Below are positions 34,132-45,919 of a DNA stretch of 64,000 bases, in pieces; positions within the stretch are counted from its first letter, which is position 1, and each line of letters begins with the position of its first letter. Origin of the DNA: Adineta steineri (taxonomy: Eukaryota; Rotifera; Eurotatoria; Adinetida; Adinetidae). The notes under the pieces were generated by a model. It worked only from the letters and a program-made list of their open reading frames with translations, ran no database searches and was not told the DNA's origin. The DNA is taken from contig CAJNOI010000036.1 in NCBI GenBank assembly GCA_905250115.1, positions 457,147 through 521,146 of the forward strand, given 5' to 3'. The position numbers were made by a program, and so were the translations under genes.

Positions 34132-37100
34132 GCATCCTCTGAATTAATTATTTCTCGCAATCAAATTGGGGACAGCCTGATACAACCTGTGGTTGTGGCG
34201 CTACTAAATTACAAAGTGACATATTTTTCAAATTCATTTCACTGAAATTCACGTTTTATTTATCATTCAGACATTAACTGCAGTTGATCTTTCATATAAT
34301 GAGATTGGAGACATTGGAGCACAGCATTTGGCTGACACATTACAAAACTATCAAGTTCGATATTTCTCAAACTCAATTAAATTATACTTATTTCTTACTT
34401 CATACATAGACGCTTGCTACGCTAGACCTTTCCCACAATCGAATCGGAAACAATGGAGCACAATATCTTAATGATACCTTCAAAGAAAACAAAGTAAACA
34501 TTCAACACTTCTTATTTTGTCCTGAGTATTATCGTTCTTCGATATAGACACTGATTAAATTGAACCTCGAAGAAAATCCTGGTAGCTATTGTGCAATTGT
34601 GAGTGCAGCAATTCAAATACGACATAATAAAGTAATTCGTTTCTTCCAAATTCCTTCTAACACATGTTTACCTTTTTCTGGAGACAATCACTAAAATGAA
34701 TCTTTGTGGAAAGATTATTGATGACATTGCGATGAAATTTTTGACTGATGCACTAATGAGCAATGAAGTAACATCATTTCTATCTTTGTTCGATAGGTGA
34801 TCACCGTTTCATTGTGATATAGACACTTATCAAGTTGGACCTTTCAACGAATAAAATCGGTGACATTGGAACAAAACATTTAGCGAATGCATTAAAAGAC
34901 AACAAAGTGATAGCTGCCGCACATTTGAAAGCATAATCATTTTTACTTTTCCTGCATAGGTACTTACCACTCTGGATCTTTCTCACAATCGAATCGGTAA
35001 CAATGGAATACAATATCTTTATGATGCCGTCAAAGAGAATAAAGTAAACCTTCAACACTTCTCATTTTTCTTAAATATCGTCATTAATTCGCATAGACAC
35101 TTATTAAATTGAACCTGGAAGGAAATCCGGGTAGCTGTTGTACAATTGTGAATACAGCAATTCAAATATACAATGATAAAGTAATTCGTTTCTTCGAGAT
35201 TCGTTCTCATAAGTTTTTACTTTTTCTGAAGACAATCACGAAAATGAATCTTTGTGGGAAGAGCATTGATGACATCGGAGTGAAATTTTTGACTGATGCG
35301 CTAATGAACAATGAAGTAACATGATTTCTCTATTTGTTTCTTTGCTGATCATAGTTTCATTATGATATAGACAATTATCGAGTTGGACCTTTCGAAGAAT
35401 CGCATTGGAGACACAGGAATTCTATATTTAGCTGATGCATTAAAAAACAACAAAGTGATATCTGACTCACGTTTGATTTCATAATCATTTCTATATTTCG
35501 TTCGTAGGTACTCACCATCATCGAACTCTCCCACTGTCAAATCGGAAATAATGGAGCACAATATCTTCATGATACCTTCAAAGAAAACAAAGTAAACATT
35601 CAACACTTCTCATTCATCTTAAGTATCGTCATTGTTTCGTATAGACACTTATTAAATTGAACCTGGAAGGAAATCCTGGTAGTTACTGTGCAACTGTGAG
35701 CGCAGCAGTTCAAGTACGCAATGACAAAGTAATTCGTTTCTTCTAGATTTCTTCTCATAACTTTTTACTTTTTTTTGAAGACAATCACTGAAATGGATCT
35801 TTATGGGAAGAGCATTGATGACATTGCGATGAAATTTTTGACTGATACACTAATCAACAATAAAGTAAAATCATTTCTATATTTGTGTTTCATTGACGCT
35901 CATAGTTTCATTGTGATATAGACAATCGTTGAGTTGGACCTTTCCCGGAATAGAATCGGAGATGTTGGAATAAAACATTTAAGTGATGCATTACAAACGA
36001 ATGAAGTGAGATTTATTCTAGGTTTATTTATCCTAATGATTGTTTTTTTTTATTTGACACAGATGATTACGATGATGAATCTTTCGAGGAATTTGATTGG
36101 AGACACTGGAACTCAATATTTAGCTGACATGCTGCGAAACAATATTGTAAAGTTTTTTTATTAACTCTTTTGATCATTATTATTATTAATATTGTTGTTT
36201 TTGAACAGACGCTGACTAAACTTGACCTTTCAAACAATGCAATTGGAGATATTGGAGCACAGCTATTATTCAATTCATTGGGAACCAACAAAGTTTGCTA
36301 ACAGGATAATGTCTTTCATTTAACTAAATTTATTTTTCTTTCAGACAATAACAAAACTGAGACTAACAGAAAATAAGAGTAAATATTGTGAAGCTATTGG
36401 AATAGCAATTGGAATTCGGAATGATACGGTCTTTTAAGATTGATTGAATTTTTACTCAACGTTGTACTTTTTTTTTGACAGACGCTCACTAGTATAGATC
36501 TTCAATGGCACCAGTATGGAGATAATGAAATAAAATTATTAGCAAATGAATTATGCAACAACAAAGTAACGTATTTTGTTATCTAATCTAATTAATGACT
36601 ATGTGTTTTTGCTGTGAAATAGACAATCACTAAGTTGAACCTTTGGCAAAATAAAATAAGTGATACTGGAATAAAATATTTAGCTGATGCATTAAAAAAC
36701 AACAGAGTAATATCTGACTCACATTTGATTTCATGATCACTTTTACTTTTGTTTCGTAGATACTCATCATCCTCGAACTCTCCTGCAATGAAATCAGTAT
36801 CAATGGATTGCAATACCTTAATGATGCCCTAAAAGAAAACAAAGTAAACATTCAACACTTCTCATTTCTCTTAAGTATCGTCATTAATTCGCATAGACAC
36901 TTATTAAATTGAACCTTGAAGGAAATCCTGGTAGCCACTGTACAACTATGAGTGCAGCAATTCAAATACGAAATGATAAAGTAGGTCGTTTCTTCCAGAT
37001 TCTTTTTCACAACTTTTTACCTTTGTCAGAAGATAATCACTAAAATGGATCTTTGTGGGGAGAGTATTGATCACATTGAGATGAAGTTTTTGACTGATGT

Positions 37101-37209
37101 GCTATACAATCATTTTAAATTAGAAAAAATTTTGCTGCAATCGGAAGAAGGTCACGATTGCACATATGAAATCTGTCTTTCGAAATTCGACTCTATACGG
37201 GAGCTATAA
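34132..37209 (+). CDS. Leucine-rich repeat protein of ribonuclease-inhibitor/NLRC type, 22 exons each one repeat
   Basis: Exon starts: 34132, 34271, 34410, 34548, 34684, 34823, 34960, 35097, 35232, 35371, 35508, 35645, 35781, 35922, 36063, 36209, 36345, 36482, 36623, 36760, 36897, 37033. Each of the first 21 is exactly 84 nt, phase 0, ending before GT and preceded by AG; the last runs to a stop at 37207-37209. Together they give 646 codons. Each exon encodes one 28-residue LRR, typically TLxxLDLSxNxIGDxG, as in ribonuclease inhibitor, a protein-binding horseshoe. From exon 2 the repeats cycle in four types: LDLSxNxIGD; LSHNRIGNNG; LNLEENPGS; MNLCGKxIDD. Introns are 52-62 bp mostly. No start exon was found. 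It could be the C-terminal part of the F-box gene, whose second exon also ends in phase 0. Confidence 0.8.
34271..37116 (+). repeat. About 550-bp higher-order tandem repeat (four LRR exons plus introns)
   Basis: Type-A exons start at 34271, 34823, 35371 and 35922, spacings of 552, 548 and 551 bp, and again at 36623. Introns as well as exons are similar between units. At 36063-36565 a diverged unit with extra A-type exons breaks the pattern. Confidence 0.85.
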
Positions 37210-37829
37210 AAATGCAAAAAAGATGATAATTAACAGCTGAGAATTTCATTATACGGCAATATATTTAGATTCATTATCTCTCACTTTTTTGCTCATCGGA
37301 AATAGCTACATCCGACTTAAATTCATTATAATTTCCTCTTCGCAATCCCTACATTGAAAATTAGTAAACTTAGATGTCATATGAAATTTTATTCGAACAC
37401 ATTCGAGATTTGTCCAGTCAGTCAACTTCTCTACTCGACCTTCGGCCAGATAGAGTTCTAGTTTTTATCTTTACTTCATCTGCATCCTTACTCTTCTTAA
37501 TGTTACATGATTAATTCACTGAAAGTAACAGTCGTGTTACTCACAAAAATATTTCGTTTTAGCTTGATAAGCTATTTAAAGAACGTTTCACTATGAATAT
37601 TTTACTATTCGTATTCGTATTCATATCAAAAGCTCTTTTAAATATATCTTTCTATTATAATGTGTCATTATTTAAGTTGTAAACAAATATAGTAGTTTAT
37701 AAAATGCAAAAACAGCAGTTTTCAGATCTCTGTAAATTCAAACAGAAATCTCAACAGAAAATACTTCTAGTGTTGTCCGTCTTTTTTTTATAAAAACTTA
37801 GTCAATCTTTTTAAATTTATATATAGCTT
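37210..37829. other. Intergenic region
   Basis: No gene recognised. Ends with ATATAG and CTT before the next ATG, again an acceptor-like sequence close to the start. Confidence 0.4.
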
Positions 37830-38639
37830 ATGGCTTCCGGATTTTCATCATCAAATAACATAAATCATAAAAAACGAGCTCTTCTCATTGGCAACAATAA
37901 ATACAAGAAAAGTAGTCAACTTCAATACTGTACCAATGACGCTAAAGATCTTGCTAATAAATTACATAAAATTGGCTTTGAAATTACAGTTGATACTAAT
38001 TTAACATATGAACAGATGGATAGAATGATCAAAACGTTTATTGATAATATAAATCCAGATGATCTTGTTCTTTTCTTTTTTTCGGGTCATGAATATCAAT
38101 GGAGTCGTCTAAATTTTCTCATCCCCATTGATGATGATCGAATTACAACAAACACTGAACTTACATATCGAGCAATAAATGCTCAAACTACGCTTGAAAA
38201 GATTATCAATCGTCGTCCATCAGCAGCTATATTTCTTCTTGATTGTTGTCGAAATAGTTTTATATGCGAATCATCAAATTCTAATGGTCTTTCAAATATG
38301 CGAGCGATTGATGATTCATTTATTGGTTTTTCATGTACAGCAAATAAAGTTGCATTAGATAAATCAAAAAATGATCGAAATAGTTTATTTACATCTTATC
38401 TTCTTCAACATATTAATCAACCGAATTTAACTATTGATGAAATAATGAATGATGTTTGTGATGGTGTAATGAAAGAAACAAATAATGATCAATGTCCATT
38501 TCGAGTATCTTCGCTTCGACAGAAGGTTTATTTAAATCAACAATTTCCAATTGGTGAGTCTGAAATAATTTTGAATCGCTATAAATATGGAAAATACAGG
38601 GTGTCCGCAAAGTCATTTAATAAAAGCTTTTTAGTATAA
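37830..38639 (+). CDS. Caspase-fold (peptidase C14) protein
   Basis: 269 aa, one exon. The frame opens with KKRALLIGNNKYKKSSQLQ and NDAKDLANKLHKIGF, typical of caspase/paracaspase/metacaspase p20 domains. The His of the dyad is His87 in FFFSGHE and the Cys is in LLDCCRN (Cys140, preceded by Cys139). SFIGFSCTANKVAL and NSLFTSYLLQHI match the later strands and helix of the fold. Substrate-cleavage preference cannot be told. No death or CARD prodomain is visible. The last 15 or so residues are encoded by sequence resembling a mariner transposon end (from 38597), so the original stop has probably been replaced. Confidence 0.85.
   Translation: MASGFSSSNNINHKKRALLIGNNKYKKSSQLQYCTNDAKDLANKLHKIGFEITVDTNLTYEQMDRMIKTFIDNINPDDLVLFFFSGHEYQWSRLNFLIPIDDDRITTNTELTYRAINAQTTLEKIINRRPSAAIFLLDCCRNSFICESSNSNGLSNMRAIDDSFIGFSCTANKVALDKSKNDRNSLFTSYLLQHINQPNLTIDEIMNDVCDGVMKETNNDQCPFRVSSLRQKVYLNQQFPIGESEIILNRYKYGKYRVSAKSFNKSFLV
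38597..38620. mobile_element. Possible mariner-type terminal inverted repeat
   Basis: TA followed by CAGGGTGTCCGCAAAGTCAT, close to the usual mariner/Tc1 end and target. The partner end was not found nearby, so it may be a solo or decayed end. Confidence 0.35.
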
Positions 38640-39827
38640 CTTTACTGCTCTATTAGATTTTTTAAAATTAAACCATAGATGAATAAAACGAATTTTTTCT
38701 GTACGAACAAACTTCAAAAGTATTGTTGAAACGTATCAGCTTTCACCAAAATACACCCGCACCCTCAAGACTTTTCTAGCAATTGCACTCAAAAATATTC
38801 ATCAATATGAAGATTAGTATCTATCATCATATGTAAATGAACTCATTTAGTATTAAATTCAAGGTCAAAAATCTTTTATTTGCAAAGTAAAAAATGATGT
38901 TTTGTGATCTTTTAATGATTAAGAAATAAACAATTTCAATTCTTTTTTTCTAACTCAAAATAAAAATAAATTATTTACAAAAATAAATAATGTAGGGAAA
39001 TAAAGCTAGATTTTAAAAATAGTTATATTTGAATAAATATGAGAAATAGAAATCTTTTTTTTAATATTAATTCGATATATTTGTAAGAACTGTTTCAAGA
39101 AAACAAAGTTAAAATAATTGTATATCATTATAAATAATGTTGACAATTCTTGTCTCATCCATTTTATTGATTTCGATGCGAGTGAGATTAGTTCTTGATA
39201 CTTTAACATCTGTTTAAAAAATCATCACAATATAACTTTATATGCTGTTTTTATTCTCATAGAAAAATATCGTCAACTTCGTTCTTATTTATCTATAGAA
39301 TTTATCAATCTTCTATATTTGCAAATCAAATTTATTTCTTTTTGGTTAAAATAAGAAGAAATCTATTTAAGTCTAATTTATGTCTCTTTCATTTTTCATT
39401 CTTAAGAATCTTTGTTAAACAAAAAACGAAAATTATGACAATGTTCTTGAAGAGTTCTTATTAAAATGTTTGTAGAATTTAGTTTTGTTTATCAGGAGTT
39501 TATAGAACAAGAAAATTGTTTGTGAAATAGTTTTCAAAGATAAAAACATTTAAATATTTTCAGGTTTTATTCCACAAATATAAAAACAATTTTATTAAAT
39601 AAGTTTTAAATTAAATTAAATTTAAGTTACAATTAAATTAATTCAAATCATTTTTACTTTGTTTCATTATCACCCTGTCAACATACTAATTCAACAAAAC
39701 AAACTCTCAACATTCATTTTTATACAAACTATCATTTTTATTTTATTACATTTTAAACTAACACTTTTCTTATTCACATTTATTCATCAACTTCATTCAA
39801 ATATTTAAATATTTCTTTTTCTTTTAG
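38640..39827. other. Intergenic region and intron-like lead-in to NHL copy 2
   Basis: The first part has a half foldback (38752). From about 39570 the sequence parallels 12592-12750 upstream of NHL copy 1, with about 120 bp extra, so it was part of the duplicated unit. Confidence 0.5.
38752..38769. repeat. Foldback element 11, right arm only
   Basis: ACACCCGCACCCTCAAG without a matching G-rich arm. It lies about 130 bp past the mariner-like end. Confidence 0.45.
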
Positions 39828-40756
39828 GACAATCAATTCCTCTCAATCATTTTAATATCAACACCAAATGGAGACGACATGGAATTACTATGGCTGGAGG
39901 AAATGGGTATGGCAATCAATTAAATCAACTCTCTCAACCTCGCGGTATCTATGTTGATGATGATCATCAAACTGTATATATTGCTGATTGGTTGAATCAT
40001 CGCATTGTTGTATGGAAATACAGAGCAAAGAGTGGCCAAGTTGTTGCCGGTGGAAATGGGTATGGAAATCGGAGTGATCAATTGTATTTTCCAACAGATG
40101 TGATTGTTGATAAAAAGAATGATTCTATTATCATTTGTGATCAAGGAAACAGACGAGTGGTACGATGGTCTCGTCAAAATAGTACAATTGGAGAAACAAT
40201 TATTTCTGACATTGATTGTTATGGTCTAACAATGGATAAAAATGGAGATCTTTATGTCTCTGATTATATGAAGAATGAAGTAAGACGATGGAAACAAGAA
40301 GAGAAAGAAGAAATAATAGTAGCAGGTGGAAATGGAAAAGGAAATCATCTTAATCAACTCAATTGTCCTACTTATATCTTTGTTGATGAAGATCATTCAA
40401 TTTATGTATCGGATTGTGACAATCATCGTGTGATGAAATGGACGAAACGTGCAAAAGGTGTTGTTGTTGCTGGTGGAAATGGTCAAGGGAATAGTTTGAC
40501 ACAATTGTCTTATCCTCGAGGAGTGGCCGTCGATCAATTGGGTAATGTTTATGTGGCTGACTATGACAACCATCGAGTGATGCGTTGGTGTGAAGGATCT
40601 AAAGAAGGTAGTATTGTTGTTGGTGGAAATGGAAAAGGAGAACAATCAAATCAGTTCAATTGTCCCACAGGTTTATCATTCGATGTTCAAGGCAATCTCT
40701 ATGTTGTTGATCATGGAAATGCTCGAATACAAAAATTTCATATTGATTTGAACTAA
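39828..40756 (+). CDS. NHL-repeat (beta-propeller) protein, copy 2; 5' exon not found
   Basis: The exon starts after TTTTAG at 39827; the frame is open before the ATG at 39890. Six to seven NHL blades (VVAGGNGYGN, VYIADWLNHR, VYVADYDNHRVMRW) end with VDHGNARIQKFHIDLN and a stop. It ends about 55 residues before the corresponding end of copy 1, so the two C-termini differ. Sequence identity to copy 1 is high across all blades and includes the acceptor and the upstream polypyrimidine region. No signal peptide or membrane segment is visible in the part present. Confidence 0.8.
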
Positions 40757-41642
40757 ATTTGTTGAGACTGATGACGAAATAAATAATTAAAGTTTTTTTG
40801 TGAAACTATTTCTGTTTATCTTGATTGAAAAATAAAATGTGAAAATTTAAAATGAAGTTTTGCTAATAATAAAATTAAGTTTGATTTATTTGTTAATTTC
40901 GTTGTGAGTGATTTGATATTGTATTGAAATAATTAAAACTAAATTGTCTGATTCGATTTAAATAGATATAGAAGTGAGTTTCTAATTCTATTGAAGATAA
41001 AATAATCTGAGACGATAAGAAAGTAAGATGGAAGAATATTTTCATGTTTTAAAGTTGTGTGAGTATGAATAAATAAAATGAATGATTAGATGAAATGAAA
41101 TAGATCGAATTAATATTTTATGTAAATAAAATTAATTTTATAATAAAAAATTTGTTAATTTCTTTGATTTGATCTCTCGTGTTGATAATAATGATAATGG
41201 TATATTTGTTATTTTAATTTTGAATTTATGATTTATGATTAAATAAAAAGATACAAAATACTTGGATGAGGAATTGATTAATTTAGTGATAAAATACATG
41301 GATGATGATTAGATAATTCGTTCATAGAATTGATGAACTATAAAATCTACTCAGAATTTGAGGGTGTGAGTATAAATGTTGTTAAGAAGAGACACCCTTG
41401 TGTAATTCAATGAATTGTCGCTATTACTCCTTTAGCTTTCCTGTAATTATTCTCTGATTGATATTATAATTTATTTCTATATCTATTATCAAATTTTCTT
41501 ATGAATAGTACAACATTTTTTTATGTTCTTTGTGAAAGATTCGTTGTCCTTTTAATCATAAGATTTGTTAATTTACATTCAAATAATTCTGAAACAAAGA
41601 CAAATTTTTATTTAAGATTTTAATAAATAATACATATAAAGT
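40757..41642. other. Intergenic region between convergent genes
   Basis: AT-rich and low-complexity; one small foldback at 41357. No gene recognised. Confidence 0.5.
41357..41400. repeat. Foldback element 12, short
   Basis: TTTGAGGGTGTGAGTAT arm and only GACACCCTTG on the right. It is the rightmost member; none was seen beyond 41.4 kb. Confidence 0.5.
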
Positions 41643-44600
41643 TTAATAACGTATTGCATCAGTTTTTGATTTTATATCCTGATTTTGTTGATGTCCTTTA
41701 AAAAACTTGATTAGTTTTTCTGCTTTAGATAATTTTTCCCAATTTGAATGACGTAGTTGCTGTTGTTGTTGTTGTTGCTGCTGCTTGTGTTGTTCTGTTT
41801 TGATAGAATTTTCATGGATGATTATTTCTATTGGTACAGGTTTTTGTTTAAAAGCATCTTTTAATTCAACATCATCTTCTAAACCAGCTATTATATCAAT
41901 AATATCCAAACATTGAAGATCACCTAATCGTCGACAAAATGGCATCCAAAGAGATTTATTATTCATTTTCGATATTGATATAGCTATTTGACCAATGATA
42001 GGTAAACCTAATTGAAGTAAACATTTTATTGCTGGAATTGCTCGATATTCAAATGCAAGAAATAAAAATGGAATATAACGTTCACCTTGAACATAATCAT
42101 TTAAAGATGAATTTGGATCGAAATCTTTTAGATGAAAACCCATTTGAATCAATTCATTATTAAGTAATTTAATCTCATCAATAGAATTCTTTTCAATCGC
42201 TTGTTTAAATTTTGAATAGAAAGCTATTTTTAAATAATTACTAATCGCAATTGATTTTCGTTGTAATTCATGTTCAGGAAAATTTCGAGATGAAAATCTT
42301 TCAAAATGTAATTCATGATTAAGAAGATAATCATTCGGAGAAAAATTCAAACAATCATTTAACTAAAAATAAATCAATAAATTCTTTTACATATATAGAA
42401 GAAAAAACAAAATTTTTACTTGTTTAGCATGTACTTGTTCTAAAATTTCCATAGATATTTGATCATTCATCATACAAGCATAATGAAAAGATGTACGATT
42501 AAGATTATCTTTCATATTGATAATAGTTTTATATTTATTACACAAAAATCTAAGATAGACGAAAAAAATAAGTCTTATTACAATTTATTAACAACAAGGG
42601 GGTAATTACTGGCACCCAGCACCTCAGCCAAGAAGGTAAGGGCTGACAATGAGCACAGAAAACACCGAACAAGTGCTAAGGTGCTGAGTGCTGGGTGCCA
42701 GCTACAGGGGGCGTAAGTCAGGTGTCAGAGCAGGGGGGGGGGGCGTAACCCCAGTTTTTCTGATTCAATGGTCAAAAAGTGAGCTTTATGGAAGCAAGGG
42801 GGGCGCAAACCCCTTTTTTCCTATTAGTTTTCGGAAGCAGGGAGGGCGGGGGATTATGCGCCCCACGCGCCCCCCCCCTTCCTCTACTTACGCTACTGGC
42901 CAGCTATTATCCCACGACTCAGCACCCGTTCAGTATCTCAGTACCTGTTCGATATTTTTCGGTGCTGGATGCCAGCTTTTACCCCCGTTGATTAACAACT
43001 TAATAGAAAATAACTAAACTTACTTTAAAATATCATATTTTTGATGAAGTACTGCTAGATGTACACATGTTCTTCCAAATGAATCTTTTGTAGAATAAAT
43101 ATTCGGTTGTAATTTTAATATTAATTTTAATTTTTCAAAATTATTCTCGATAATTGTTTGTAAAAAATTAAACATTAATACTGGTAATGAACGATATAAT
43201 TTTAATGAACGTAATAATTTATAAACATATCTTGTCATTAATAATGTTTTATTTTTACAAAATATTAATAAATAATAACCGAAATTATTTAAAATAAATT
43301 GTTCAATAAATTTATCATTTTTTAATTGTGAAATTAATAAATTCATAATAATATCATAGAATGGTCTTAATTTATTATGCATTGATATTGATTGTGTCGA
43401 TTCAATAATATCAACAATGGTTTGTTCGAGTTCATTACGTTGTGTTAAAAGTAATGGATTTTTATAAATAATATTTGAAAATATTTTTAAATATTCCGTA
43501 TTTTCTTTTAATGAATATAAATAGATAAGATGAAATAAAATTGTTTCACCTTTAGCTGATTTCATTGACATATTTGAATTCAATAAAATATTATCACGGA
43601 TATTATAAGTAATAAATTCATCGAAGCAATGAAAAAAAAATGGTAAACCATCAGTACATAATATATTAACATCATATTTTATTATTGATGAATGAAATAA
43701 CATTTCAAATGGTTTTGAACATTGAGTATCAAGACAATATTCTAATAGAGATTTGGAATATCTTCGAACATCTGTTAATCGATGTATTGTATCTAATGGA
43801 TAGATTTGTAATGAATTCTTATCATGTTCATATATAAGTGATGCTCGATCCCAATCACATGCTAATATTGAATGAACAAATTCTGTTGTAATTTGATAAT
43901 TAGCAAGAATATCAATGATTGATTGACAATTTAAATCACAAGCTTTATCTAATAATGTTTTATTTGAATTATGTTTACAATCAACTTTAATAAAACCTAG
44001 AAATTATATTTTATATGTATAGAAATTATTAATATTGTTATTTATTTACCAGTCATTAATCGTTCACATTCTTGTATATTACATGTTTCAATTGCAGCCC
44101 AAATACCTTCACCATAAGCCTTATAGAAAGCTTTTAATTGTGGTTTATTTTTTATATAAACATCCGCTGTTTTTCCTTCATGATTAACTATTCGTGGATC
44201 AACTCCAACACGAAATAAAGCCTAGAATATACATAGATAAACATAAGTTTTCATTTTACATCAACAATATTTGTAGCAAAATCTGGAAAGTTTGTTAGTC
44301 ATAGTTTCATATTACTCTAAATATATTTTTCTTGAAATACCTGGATTAAATCAAAACTATTATCATCGAAAGTTTGAATAATAGCTTCATGTAAAGGTGT
44401 GTTACCCATTCCATCTGTTACATTTGGATCAGCACCAGCATTACTCAATGCATAGATCATTCGAAAACCAATACTACAAAGCACAAAAAAAAACGATAGA
44501 TTAATTTATATGAAATAAATCGATGTATACTTGTCTTGACTGTGACTATTTCGACAAATAACATGATAATAAGAACCTTCAATTGGATGAGTAAAATCGA

Positions 44601-44724
44601 CTAAATCAGGTTGTTCATGAAGTAATGAATTGAGTTCTTGTAAAGTTGTATCCGAATAATTTGATGGATTAGAAAGGATTTTATATAGATGATTTTTATA
44701 AAATCGATCAGTTTTTGGAGGCAT
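41643..44724 (-). CDS. Ankyrin-repeat protein, six exons
   Basis: Exons in transcript order: 44724-44531, 44473-44341, 44221-44050, 43996-43024, 42549-42420, 42362-41643. They total 2322 nt (773 aa) with all phases consistent. Ankyrin signatures: NTPLHEAI in exon 2, RTCVHLAVLHQKYDIL at the end of exon 4, RTSFHYACMMND in exon 5, and several degenerate repeats in exon 4. The start MPPKTDRFYKNHL lies 40 nt after a TTCTAG acceptor-like site. The C-terminal part has nine consecutive Gln and a Lys-rich end. Introns are 53-119 bp except intron 4 (474 bp), which holds a MITE. The function is likely as a protein-binding scaffold; no catalytic domain is seen. A truncated copy lies at 22769-23121. Confidence 0.85.
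42596..42980. mobile_element. MITE with terminal inverted repeats and 9-bp target duplication
   Basis: A GC-rich 385-bp block in intron 4 of the ankyrin gene, flanked on both sides by ATTAACAAC. The left end reads GGGGGTAATTACTGGCACCC and the right end, reversed, GGGGGTAAAAGCTGGCATCC; both continue AGCACC. A subterminal copy of the GTGCTGGGTGCCAGC palindrome and runs of G and C fill it. A 9-bp duplication points to a Mutator-like family. The ORFs across it have no protein character. Confidence 0.75.
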
Positions 44725-45919
44725 TCCGAATAGGTTGTTATCGTTTAACTTTGAACACTCTAGAATGAAGAATGAATAAGAAAAAGAAAAAAATAGAAGT
44801 TTTAAGTATTTATCGGTAAATATTTGAATTCGATATGAGATTTTGAAATGGGAAATGTTTGATAAATATGTTGTTAAGAAAAGAGAAAATTTAATGTTGA
44901 TAGATACGAACACTTCATTATTAGAAAAGAAAAAAAAACCGTCATTTCTTTTAGATTTTTCTGATAAAGACACTGAATATTGAGAAAATATTTACATTTA
45001 TTATTTACTCATTTTTATAAAAGTATATAGATAGAAATACTTTGGCGTCATCGATACTTCCTCTTATTTTCTTTTGTTGTATCGATGACAAAAAGAGTTT
45101 TCTCCTCTTAAATATACATTAATTTTCAAAAAGAAAAAAACGATACTATTTAAATAGTTCAAGAGCCTAAAAGGTTTATTTTATGATAAAATGAAGGCAA
45201 AAGAATATCTTTTTTTTTGTAGACGATGAATATTTTCTTAATGTAATTCTATTGAAACATTGTTGAGAAAAACTAACGTAAACAAATAGAAGAATAATCT
45301 ACTATTTTAAAAGAAAAGGACATTTCATACCAAATAGTACTTTGACAAAAAATATGTCTCAGTAGTTCATATTTATTTTTAGAAGTGTTAATAAGTTCTT
45401 TATAAATAATTTTCATCAATTATAATCATAATAATTGTGTGTCTGTTTGTTGAAATGAATATCAACTTAGTATCATCTTATTTGTGTTAGTTACATTCAT
45501 TGATAGAAAAATAAAAAAAATCTTTTCTCTTGATACAGTATTTATTTTCAAAAATAAATTCTACAATTCATATTTCAATCCCATTTTCATCAGCTGAATT
45601 ACTGCAAAAAAAACTTTATCAACTGTACTACTAAGTAACCCAGACCACAATTTATTATTTAATATATTTTTTTGTTGTGAATGATGTGAGACAATGACGT
45701 CAGCTTTTTTTGTCTACGGCTGCTCAAACATGAAAAGAATGTGTTTTTTTTTCTTTTCTTTTTGACTATTATCATTTATAATACATGTGATATGTAAAGG
45801 CAACGCCCAACTATCGATTAGATTTATTTAGATAAAAAAAAAGTGATAGATTTAAACTCATTTTATTTTATTTAAAAAAAAATGTAAGATTCTTGAGCAT
45901 AAATATTTATAATTAGTAG
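44725..45919. other. Intergenic region
   Basis: Upstream region of the ankyrin gene and 3' flank of the inhibitor gene. The 155-codon ORF reaching 44973 extends the ankyrin exon 1 frame backwards but is low-complexity. No gene recognised. Confidence 0.5.

Noticed and set aside
34801-36851. Minus-strand ORFs of 70-85 codons across the LRR gene
   Set aside because: Each mirrors an LRR exon plus its intron; the plus strand has consistent 84-nt exons with GT-AG borders.
42688-43017. 109-codon ORF in the GC-rich block
   Set aside because: It spans the MITE and ends in intron sequence of the opposite-strand ankyrin gene; composition follows G and C runs.
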